NCBI GenBank assembly: GCA_900767815.1
Contig: CAAGAM010000022.1
Span: 1-6,811, forward strand
Reading direction: 5' to 3'
Length of the DNA stretch: 6,811 bases
Source of the DNA: Clostridia bacterium
GTDB lineage: Bacteria > Bacillota > Clostridia > Christensenellales > Borkfalkiaceae
Shown: positions 1-5,022 of the stretch, piece by piece
Layout of the letters: each line of letters starts with the position of its first letter
How positions within the stretch are numbered: position 1 is the first letter of the stretch
Program-made: the position numbers and the translations under genes
Notes under the pieces: model-generated
What the model saw: the letters and a program-made list of their open reading frames with translations, nothing else
Told to the model about the DNA's origin: nothing
Database searches by the model: none

Positions 1-591
1 GCGGGATATAACGATACGTTCGTGCCGCCGCTCGGACACGACTATGAGGAAATCGAAGTTGCGCCGACCTGCACGGAAGAAGGCTATCGCGGAAAGAAAT
101 GCCGCCGTTGCGAAGATTGTGTAAAGACGGAAATTCTGAAAGCGGTCGGACATAAATTCACCGATTCGTATTTCATCGCAACTTGCGAGGACGAAGGTTA
201 TACGCTCCACACCTGCCTGTCTTGCGGAAACGAATATAAAGACAATATCGTTCCGGCAACCGGACACGATTATGAAACGGAAGTCGTGCGCGAACCGCAT
301 TGCGAAACGGAAGGCGAGAGAAAATTCCATTGCACGAAGTGCGAGAAAGAGTATTAATCGGATATACCCGCAACGGGGCATAACTACGAACTCACGGGAA
401 CGGAAGAAGTAAACGGCGAAAACAAACGTACTTACGTTTGCACGAACTGCGGAGCAATTACCACGCAGAATATGGGCGAGCAGTATGAACAGGTATCTTC
501 GTATATCGGATATTTGTTCGGTCAATATCAGCCTTATATGTGGTGGGTACTCTTGGCAACAGAGGGTGTTGCAAAAGGTAAATTAAAATAA
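1..591 (+). pseudogene. Cys-rich repeat surface protein, 3' part, interrupted by in-frame TAA
   Basis: The gene enters from the left edge and is open in frame 1 from base 1. It encodes tandem units of about 38 residues, each starting Gly-His-(Asp/Lys/Asn)-(Tyr/Phe) and carrying a CxxC pair. A TAA at 355-357 stops the frame inside the third unit. The same frame then continues without a shift: it completes unit 3 (IPAT), gives a fourth unit (GHNYELTG, then CTNC), and ends in a hydrophobic, aromatic segment (PYMWWVLLATEGVA) before a second TAA at 589-591. Codon 355 aligns near a Lys in unit 2, so one AAA-to-TAA change could explain the stop. The tail looks like the start of a membrane anchor that is cut short. 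Such repeats occur in large secreted or surface proteins of gut Clostridia; their function is unknown, and metal binding by the Cys/His residues is only a guess. I call it a decayed gene; a real protein ending at 357 is possible. Confidence 0.7.
34..477 (+). repeat. Four tandem Cys/His protein repeat units
   Basis: Units begin at 34, 148, 262 and 376. The first three are each exactly 38 codons long, counting the stop codon in unit 3. Each opens with GH(D/K/N)(Y/F). Units 1-3 have one Cys at position 13 or 14 followed by a CxxC pair about ten residues later (CRRC, CLSC, CTKC). Unit 4 lacks the first Cys and keeps CTNC. The copies have diverged at the DNA level, so this is an old protein repeat and not a recent tandem duplication. 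Confidence 0.75.
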
Positions 592-803
592 AACGAAGTC
601 CAAAGCGGTCAGATAATCAATGTGAGTTTGTATGTTTTGTTGAATAATGGAGAGATTTATATTCCATAGGGAGAACATAAAAAACAAATCGAGAAGCGGA
701 TGCGTTGAAACGGACAAGTCAAATATAAAATAGAAAATGAGTGACAAATTACCCGAAAAAGGGACGGCAAAATGTTTCAAAACAGTATAAAGAGATGATT
801 TTT
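592..803. other. Intergenic stretch, no supported gene
   Basis: I see no credible gene here. Frame 1 stays open for 25 further codons after the stop at 589-591 and then meets TAG and TGA codons; it has no clear start or ribosome binding site and resembles no family I know. It may be decayed coding sequence continuing from the interrupted repeat protein. A 65-codon minus-strand frame (583-780) is rich in Phe, Leu and Ile and has no supporting signals. No convincing terminator hairpin follows the repeat gene. Confidence 0.5.
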
Positions 804-867
804 ATATATTTCACATAGCATAGCGCGTTAAAACTTGAAAAATAAGGGTTTTTATGCTATAATATAT
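804..867. repeat. Interrupted inverted repeat spanning the promoter
   Basis: ATAGCATA (815-822) is perfectly inverted as TATGCTAT (853-860), which covers the extended -10 region. Just outside, ATATATT (804-810) is inverted as AATATAT (861-867). Together they make a 15-bp dyad with four extra bases (TCAC) in the left arm. It brackets the -35 box and could be an operator for a dimeric regulator or a cruciform. The outer arms are AT-rich, so part of the match may be chance. Confidence 0.4.
835..863 (+). promoter_or_regulatory. Sigma-A type promoter with extended -10
   Basis: TTGAAA (835-840), a 17-bp spacer and TATAAT (858-863), with TG at 855-856 forming an extended -10 (TGCTATAAT). This is near consensus for the housekeeping sigma factor. 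Transcription should start at about 870. The first gene downstream is the Crp/Fnr regulator at 1229, so the present leader would be about 360 nt and would include the whole inverted-repeat element. Confidence 0.75.
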
Positions 868-869
868 TT

Positions 870-879
870 AACAATATCA
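870..879 (+). repeat. Left copy of 10-bp flanking direct repeat
   Basis: AACAATATCA is identical to 1208-1217. The two copies flank the inverted-repeat element and may be a target-site duplication, although this left copy overlaps the outer TCAGTA of the element by three bases. Confidence 0.45.
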
Positions 880-880
880 G

Positions 881-906
881 TATGCCAGACAAGAATAAAA
901 CGAACC
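881..906 (+). repeat. Left terminal inverted repeat
   Basis: This is the 26-nt left arm, beginning TATGCCAGAC and ending AAACGAACC. It is the reverse complement of 1136-1161 except at base 889 (A here, C expected). Confidence 0.85.
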
Positions 907-1135
907 TTGCCAAAACGCCGCAATTTCCGCGCTTTTTGCCAAATTCTCGCTTGAAGTACGGCAAGTACGTCTGCGTTCGCCTTTGCCAAAAATCATCGAA
1001 AATATCGGCGTTTTGGTTGCGGGCAAGTCTGACAGCGAGGTTTTAGGCTAAGACAAGGCACGCGAACGGGTTAATACTTGACGTATAAGCCGCGAGCGTA
1101 ACGATGTATTAGTCAAAAACTCGCCGTCAGACCAC

Positions 1136-1161
1136 GGTTCGTTTTATTCTTGGCTGGCATA
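1136..1161 (-). repeat. Right terminal inverted repeat
   Basis: This is the 26-nt right arm, beginning GGTTCGTTTT and ending TGGCTGGCATA. It pairs with 881-906 at 25 of 26 positions. The spacing between the arms is 229 bp. Confidence 0.85.
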
Positions 1162-1207
1162 GAGATACTGAAACGTCAAGATAGCCAGAAAGAAAACAGG
1201 TGAAATC

Positions 1208-1217
1208 AACAATATCA
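1208..1217 (+). repeat. Right copy of 10-bp flanking direct repeat
   Basis: A second copy of AACAATATCA, immediately upstream of the ribosome binding site of the regulator gene. Joining base 879 to base 1218 would put the promoter at 835-863 about 22 nt from the ATG at 1229 after subtracting the insert, which is a normal leader length. Confidence 0.45.
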
Positions 1218-1228
1218 AAAGAGGAAAA

Positions 1229-1894
1229 ATGTTTGAAACAGCAAAGGCGATACAGGGTTTGCCGTTTTATGAATATCTTACAAATGAACAAAAGGAAATC
1301 GTCTTGAATAATTCCGAAATCGCGTCTTATAAAAAAGGCGAAGTAATAACCGGGCTTATAAATCATTGCGTCGGGCCGTTTCTGATACTCGAAGGGGCGG
1401 TTCGTGCGATAATCGACGACGAGAATTTCAGAGAAATAACGCTATTCGAGTTAAGGGCAAACGAAATGGGCTTGCTGTCGGCGGCTTGCGTTCTCGAACA
1501 TATCACGTTCGACGCGAAATTCGTCGTCGAAAGGGACAGCGTTCTTCTTACGGTGAAGTCGTGCGCGGTAAAGAAGATTATGGAGGCGAACGCAGAGGTC
1601 AGGTGCGTTATTTTCGAAACGCTTACCGACAGATTTTCTCTCTGTATGACGACTTTGCACGGGCTTTTATTCACGCGATACGAGAGAAGAATGGCGGCGT
1701 TTTTGGTGGAAAGATACGTTTATACCGGCGAAACGGAATTCAACATAACGCAGGAAGAGATTGCAAAAATGACGAGTTCCGCGAGAGAGGTCGCTGGAAA
1801 AACAATACGACAGTTCGCAAAAGACGGAATAATCGAATATGGTAGGGGAAAGGTCAAACTTATAGATATTCAAAAGTTGAAAGATATGATATAG
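1229..1894 (+). CDS. Crp/Fnr-family transcriptional regulator
   Basis: A 221-residue protein of the usual Crp/Fnr length. Residues 10-140 form the cNMP-binding-like beta-barrel domain, a long helix follows (about 125-160), and residues 171-221 hold the winged helix-turn-helix (ITQEEIAKMTSSAREVAGKT, then a KDGII turn). The segment LLSAACVLEHITFD (82-95) matches a Clostridia subfamily often found near redox genes. Members I recall usually carry another Cys about five residues before the one kept here as C87; that place holds Gly or Leu. Other Cys are C47, C112, C126 and C139. There is no N-terminal FNR-type Cys cluster, so a 4Fe-4S oxygen sensor is unlikely. The start is supported by AGAGG at 1220-1224, close to the ATG. 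It lies directly upstream of the thioredoxin/Msr genes and is the probable regulator of that set; the ligand or signal is unknown. Confidence 0.85.
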   Translation: MFETAKAIQGLPFYEYLTNEQKEIVLNNSEIASYKKGEVITGLINHCVGPFLILEGAVRAIIDDENFREITLFELRANEMGLLSAACVLEHITFDAKFVVERDSVLLTVKSCAVKKIMEANAEVRCVIFETLTDRFSLCMTTLHGLLFTRYERRMAAFLVERYVYTGETEFNITQEEIAKMTSSAREVAGKTIRQFAKDGIIEYGRGKVKLIDIQKLKDMI

Positions 1895-2143
1895 TAAAAA
1901 AACTAAACGAAAAGTTGTATTTGAGACATTATAAAAAAAAGAGCGCGAGTTCGTGAAAACCCAACTCGAATTATGCGACGGCGATCCGCGCGTTTTATGG
2001 GGAGAGAATTCTCCGACGAGTTGCCTTTCCGTGTTTTTGCCGTTCGGATTAAAAACAATCGTTTTGCCGTCGTGAGATTTTTCGTTTAGGTTAAAACAGC
2101 ATTTTAAATATAAACCGAATTTATTTGTTAAAAAAATACATAT
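1895..2143. other. Structured intergenic region, no supported gene
   Basis: No protein gene is supported. Several pairings are visible: a 5-bp stem with a 4-nt loop (GGAGA 2001-2005 with TCTCC 2010-2014), enclosed by CGACGGC (1976-1982) with GCCGTCG (2066-2072), and a separate hairpin at 1946-1968. On the minus strand that last hairpin is followed by eight T residues, and TTAACA (complement of 2126-2131) sits upstream as a possible -35 box with only a weak -10. A minus-strand structured RNA of about 160 nt is possible, but I cannot match it to a known family. Confidence 0.3.
1933..1968 (-). terminator. Possible minus-strand intrinsic terminator
   Basis: CGAGTT (1946-1951) pairs with AACTCG (1963-1968). 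Read on the minus strand, the hairpin is followed after five bases by eight T residues (complement of 1933-1940). The stem is only 6 bp and the gap before the T run is long, so this is weak. Confidence 0.25.
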
Positions 2144-2221
2144 AAGAGAGTTGCCGAAAAACAACCGGGCCCGACGCAAGCCGTTTGTTTTTTGTTGTGA
2201 GAGCAACTCTCTTTTCTTTTT
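2144..2221 (+). terminator. Long terminator/attenuator hairpin upstream of ccdA
   Basis: AAGAGAGTTGC (2144-2154) pairs perfectly with GCAACTCTCTT (2203-2213). Inside it, 2157-2168 pairs with 2181-2192 at 11 of 12 positions, leaving a 12-nt loop (2169-2180). The stem is followed by a U-rich tail (TTTTCTTTTT, 2212-2221). This is the form of a rho-independent terminator on the plus strand. It may end the regulator transcript or act as an attenuator in the ccdA leader. A T run on the other side also allows weak bidirectional use. Confidence 0.6.
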
Positions 2222-2234
2222 GCGAAAGATTATT

Positions 2235-2240
2235 TATAAT
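2235..2240 (+). promoter_or_regulatory. Possible -10 box for the ccdA operon
   Basis: A perfect TATAAT just after the hairpin's T run, but I see no good -35 box at the right distance (TTTTCT at 2212-2217 is the best) and no extended -10. If real, the operon could be transcribed independently of the upstream terminator. Confidence 0.2.
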
Positions 2241-2287
2241 GAAAAAAACCGATCGCTTGCAAAACGACAATCGAAGGAGCGTAAATT

Positions 2288-2335
2288 ATGAAAAGTATCG
2301 CATGGAGGGATATTCGCCTATGGACTATTTACTGA
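2288..2335 (+). CDS. Possible 15-residue leader peptide overlapping ccdA start
   Basis: AAGGAG (2274-2279) lies 8 nt before an ATG that encodes MKSIAWRDIRLWTIY and stops at TGA 2333-2335. This is the best-placed ribosome binding site upstream of ccdA, but the ATG is out of frame with ccdA. The short frame ends 16 bases inside ccdA, an arrangement compatible with translational coupling. It contains two Trp codons. It could equally be chance, with the ribosome binding site left over from an earlier ccdA start. Confidence 0.3.
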   Translation: MKSIAWRDIRLWTIY

Positions 2336-3150
2336 CTTTTCTCGAAGGGCTGGCTTCGTTTATATCGCCGTGTATGCTGCCTATGATACCGCTGTATCTT
2401 TCGTACTTCGCGGGTGAAGACGAAATCGACGAGCAAGAACCTCAAACGCCGTCGGCCGTTGATAAAACGGAATTCCCCGCGGAAACAACATTGCAAACAG
2501 CCACCGAGGAACCCGAAACCTCGGGAAGCGAAAAAAAGTCGGAAGGAACAAAAACCCCGGTTGTTTCCGAACGGACCGACGCAAATAAAAAAGCGAGCAA
2601 TAAAAAGCATCTCGTGGCTGTTCGTTCGTTGTTTTTCGTTATCGGTTTTACGCTTATGTTCGTCGTGTTCGGCGGACTTGTCGGGCTTATCGGCGGCTAT
2701 ATAAACAAGCACAAAACAATAATCAATATAGTTGCAGGCGCAATCGTCATAATTTTCGGATTATCGTATATCGGGCTTTTCAGGTTGCCGTTTTTCAAAG
2801 GGTTGAAAAAGTCGTATAAGGTAGACGGCACATGGTCGGCGTTCTTGTTCGGTATAGTATTTGCGGTGGGGGTAGGACCGTGCACGGGCGCGTTTTTAGG
2901 CTCGGCGCTTGCGCTCGCTTCCACTTCCGGAACGGCGGCTAAGGGTTTGTTGCTGTTATTGTTTTATTCGATGGGCATAGGAATTCCGTTTATAATAACG
3001 GCGGTACTTACCGACAAAACCAAAAAACTGTTCGGATTTATCAAACGGCATTTTAAGGCAGTAAAAATCGTCAGCGGAAGTTTGCTTGTCGTTATGGGTA
3101 TTTTGATGGCGGTAGGTATTATGGACAAACTCGGCGCGCTTTTGAGTTAA
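2320..3150 (+). CDS. ccdA: CcdA-family transmembrane thiol-disulfide electron carrier
   Basis: A polytopic membrane protein of 276 residues that would pass electrons from cytosolic thioredoxin to extracytoplasmic thioredoxin-fold proteins. The start MDYLLTFLEGLASFISPCMLP is typical of CcdA, and the two redox cysteines are present: C18 in SPCMLP and C188 in GPCTG. About six hydrophobic segments are visible (roughly 3-31, 99-125, 133-155, 173-200, 208-230, 245-270). I chose the ATG at 2320 because it fits the family N-terminus and has GGAGGG at 2304-2309; the frame is open back to an ATG at 2185, but that lies inside the hairpin, and the ATG at 2239 would add a poorly supported charged tail. 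Residues 32-97 are an unusual insertion, rich in Glu, Lys, Thr and Pro and probably disordered, where most CcdA proteins have a short loop. The first tlpA-like gene follows 12 nt downstream. Confidence 0.9.
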   Translation: MDYLLTFLEGLASFISPCMLPMIPLYLSYFAGEDEIDEQEPQTPSAVDKTEFPAETTLQTATEEPETSGSEKKSEGTKTPVVSERTDANKKASNKKHLVAVRSLFFVIGFTLMFVVFGGLVGLIGGYINKHKTIINIVAGAIVIIFGLSYIGLFRLPFFKGLKKSYKVDGTWSAFLFGIVFAVGVGPCTGAFLGSALALASTSGTAAKGLLLLLFYSMGIGIPFIITAVLTDKTKKLFGFIKRHFKAVKIVSGSLLVVMGILMAVGIMDKLGALLS

Positions 3151-3162
3151 GAGGTAACGTTT

Positions 3163-3717
3163 ATGACAAAGAAAATAGTTTTAACGATAATAATCGCAAT
3201 ACTGTTCGCAGGGGCGATAACGGGCGCTTATTTCGGATACGAAAAATTGTCCGAAAAATATAGTCCGTCGACAACCGCTCCTGCCGGAGGAAAAGAGGAA
3301 TACAAAAATTTTTCCATGGAGGACGCCGACGGCAACACCGTAAAACTATCCGATTTTATAGGTCAACCCGTCGTAATAAATTTTTGGTCCGCGTGGTGCG
3401 CCCCGTGCAAAAGCGAACTTCCGCATTTTGATAAACTCGCAAAAGAATATGACGGTCGCGTAAAATTCCTTATGGTGAATGTTTTTTATGACGGCAAAAA
3501 AGAGCAGTCGCTTGATCTTGTTTCTCGGAACGGCTATACTTTTCCGCTTTATTTCGACAGCGGGAACTCTGCCGTGTCCGCTTACGGGATTTCGTCTATT
3601 CCGGAAACGATTTTTATTTCGTCGGACGGTAAAATAACGGTAAAACGCGTGGGCGCGATGAGTGAGGCGGTATTGAGAAGTTATCTGACGCAATTATTAC
3701 AGGAGAAAACAAAATGA
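3163..3717 (+). CDS. Membrane-anchored TlpA/ResA-like thioredoxin
   Basis: A 184-residue protein with an N-terminal hydrophobic anchor or signal segment (residues 5-25, no lipobox Cys), a short polar linker, and a TlpA/AhpC-TSA type thioredoxin domain (about 47-180). The active site is WCAPC (C79, C82) and the cis-proline is P147 (SSIPET). It should act outside the membrane, taking electrons from the upstream CcdA and passing them to a target such as MsrAB. The ribosome binding site GAGGT (3151-3155) directly follows the ccdA stop. Its stop overlaps the next start by 4 nt (ATGA). By hand alignment its thioredoxin domain is about 55-60% identical to that of the next gene, including a near-identical run around the active site, so the pair looks like a tandem duplication. 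A cytochrome c maturation role is less likely because no such genes are seen nearby. Confidence 0.87.
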   Translation: MTKKIVLTIIIAILFAGAITGAYFGYEKLSEKYSPSTTAPAGGKEEYKNFSMEDADGNTVKLSDFIGQPVVINFWSAWCAPCKSELPHFDKLAKEYDGRVKFLMVNVFYDGKKEQSLDLVSRNGYTFPLYFDSGNSAVSAYGISSIPETIFISSDGKITVKRVGAMSEAVLRSYLTQLLQEKTK

Positions 3718-4703
3718 AAAAAATTATTTCTATTTTTTGCGCTACGTTCCTTATCGTAGTCGTCGCTTCGACGGTGTGTGTCGGCTGTAACGAAGCAGAG
3801 CATAAGTTTGCTAAAGATTTAAGTTACGACGAAACCTATCACTATCGTGTTTGCACGGACAACGGTTGTAACGAAAAAAAGGATAAAGCCGAACATGTTT
3901 TCGGCGAATGGACTGTAACCGAGGAAGCTTCGACGACGAAACAAGGGCTAAAAGAACGCGCCTGCAGCGAGTGCGGATATAAAAAGAGGGAAGCTATTCT
4001 CATGGTTGTGAATCCCGAACGCACGATAAAGTTGAAATCGGGCGTAACGTTCGACAAGGTTTACGACGGCAATGCCGTAGTCGTATCTGCGGATAATTTC
4101 GAGTATGACGGCGGCGGAGAAATTACTTTTATGTTTGCCCGTAACGGAAGCGAAGAGTGGTTTTCCGAAGCCCCGAAAGAAATAGGTAAATACACTGTAA
4201 AGGTAACCGTTGCCGAAACCGGAATGCATAAAGGCGCTACGGAGACTTTTGGTTTTGAAATAAAAAAAACCGCAGCCATAACCGGCAATTATAAGAATTT
4301 TACAGTAATCGATGCAAACGGAAAAGCCGTAAAACTTTCGGAATTTATAGGAAAACCCATAGTCGTTAACTTTTGGGCGGCTTGGTGTGCCCCCTGCAAA
4401 TCCGAACTTCCGCATTTCGACAAACTCGCAAAAGAGTTGAAAGGTAAAGTGGAGTTTTTAATGGTAAGCGTATATTTGAATAAAGACTATGTTAAGCAAT
4501 TCGTTTCGCAAAACGGTTATACCTTCCCTCTCTATTTTGACGATAACGAAGAGGGTTCAACCGCCTATGAGGTCTCGGCGATACCCGTTACGGTATTTAT
4601 AACCGCCGACGGGAACATCGACGAAAAACTTGTGGGCGCGATAAGTGAAACTACTTTAAGAAACCATATAACGAGAATATTGAATAATAAGGATAATAAA
4701 TAA
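3714..4703 (+). CDS. Multidomain lipoprotein: Cys motif, YDG Ig-like domain, TlpA-like thioredoxin
   Basis: A 329-residue protein. A signal peptide (1-24) ends in a lipobox-like CVGC with C25 as the likely lipidated residue. Residues 26-95 carry a Cys/His-rich part: HYRVC...GC (C47, C52), then EHVFGEW, then CSEC (C84, C87), which resembles the repeat units at 34-477. Residues 103-186 look like a YDG/MBG-type Ig-like domain (KVYDGNAVVVSADNF, then IGKYTVKVTV). Residues 192-325 are a TlpA-like thioredoxin domain with WCAPC (C225, C228) and cis-Pro P291. It is far longer than a usual TlpA lipoprotein (about 180-200 residues). It should be anchored on the outer face of the membrane and be reduced by CcdA. 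The ATG overlaps the previous stop by 4 nt, with AGGAG at 3701-3705. The N-terminal domains could hold the thioredoxin away from the membrane or bind a partner; that is inference. Confidence 0.87.
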   Translation: MKKIISIFCATFLIVVVASTVCVGCNEAEHKFAKDLSYDETYHYRVCTDNGCNEKKDKAEHVFGEWTVTEEASTTKQGLKERACSECGYKKREAILMVVNPERTIKLKSGVTFDKVYDGNAVVVSADNFEYDGGGEITFMFARNGSEEWFSEAPKEIGKYTVKVTVAETGMHKGATETFGFEIKKTAAITGNYKNFTVIDANGKAVKLSEFIGKPIVVNFWAAWCAPCKSELPHFDKLAKELKGKVEFLMVSVYLNKDYVKQFVSQNGYTFPLYFDDNEEGSTAYEVSAIPVTVFITADGNIDEKLVGAISETTLRNHITRILNNKDNK

Positions 4704-4704
4704 A

Positions 4705-5022
4705 ATGGTAAATAATATAACAAAAGACGATTTTTCAAAAGAAGTGATTTCTTCGGACAAAACCGTACTCGTAGACTTTTACGCAACCTGGTGCGGACCG
4801 TGCAAAGCCCTTGCGCCCGTGCTGGAAAAAATCGCCGAAAACCATCCCGACGACGTAAAAGTCTTTAAAGTGAACGTGGACGAAGAAGAAAAACTCGCAA
4901 TGTATTTCGGAATCACGGTTGTTCCGACGGTTATAATTTTCAAAAACGGGCAAACCGCGGCATCGTTCGTAGGGCTAAGAAGCGCATCGGAAATAGAAAA
5001 GATGATTGAAAAGCTCTTATAA
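4705..5022 (+). CDS. trxA: Cytosolic thioredoxin
   Basis: A 105-residue protein of classic thioredoxin length and pattern: VLVDFYATWCGPCK with the redox pair C30 and C33, D24, and cis-Pro P74 in TVVPT. It has no signal peptide, so it works in the cytosol. It starts one base after the stop of the previous gene, with AAGGAT at 4689-4694 as a modest ribosome binding site. A cytosolic thioredoxin encoded next to ccdA fits the input side of a transmembrane relay: thioredoxin reductase reduces it and it reduces CcdA. It may also serve general cytosolic reduction. The NGQ...GLRSASEIEKMI ending is normal and the protein is complete, although a kinase remnant begins at its very end. Confidence 0.95.
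   Translation: MVNNITKDDFSKEVISSDKTVLVDFYATWCGPCKALAPVLEKIAENHPDDVKVFKVNVDEEEKLAMYFGITVVPTVIIFKNGQTAASFVGLRSASEIEKMIEKLL

Larger units (their letters stand above)
877..1171. mobile_element. Putative MITE-like element with nested inverted repeats
   Basis: A non-coding segment of about 295 bp bounded by long inverted repeats: 881-906 pairs with 1136-1161 at 25 of 26 positions, and an outer TCAGTA (877-882) is inverted at 1166-1171. Two side-by-side arms lie inside. Arm A is closed by CCAAAACGCCG (910-920) with its exact inverse at 1006-1016. Arm B is closed by 1027-1044 with 1115-1132 (16 of 18 positions) and holds a smaller stem, TAATAC (1072-1077) with GTATTA (1106-1111). This predicts a Y-shaped fold in DNA or RNA. 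I find no open frame encoding a transposase. A MITE moved by a transposase elsewhere is the simplest reading; an invertible segment or a structured leader RNA are alternatives. Confidence 0.6.

Noticed and set aside
355..357. Recoding or programmed readthrough of TAA
   Set aside because: The complete genes nearby end normally at TAA, TAG or TGA, and I see no recoding signal after the codon. A point mutation is simpler.
583..780. Minus-strand frame of 65 codons in the intergenic stretch
   Set aside because: AT-driven hydrophobic composition, no ribosome binding site, no recognisable domain.
877..1171. Phase-variable invertible promoter
   Set aside because: The good promoter lies outside the repeats (835-863) and I found only weak TTGACG/TTGACT-like boxes without a -10 inside, and no recombinase gene in the window. 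Kept only as an alternative to be tested.
1667..2206. Minus-strand frame of 179 codons
   Set aside because: It overlaps the end of the regulator gene and the hairpin, begins inside the hairpin's 3' half, lacks a ribosome binding site and shows no family resemblance. The structured-RNA reading fits the intergenic part better.
1895..2287. SAM or other known riboswitch ahead of the redox operon
   Set aside because: I could not find the conserved core motifs of any riboswitch class I know.
2185..2319. Longer ccdA N-terminus from ATG 2185 or 2239
   Set aside because: The extension is not hydrophobic like CcdA, the first ATG lies in the hairpin, and the ATG at 2320 matches the family start and has GGAGGG upstream.
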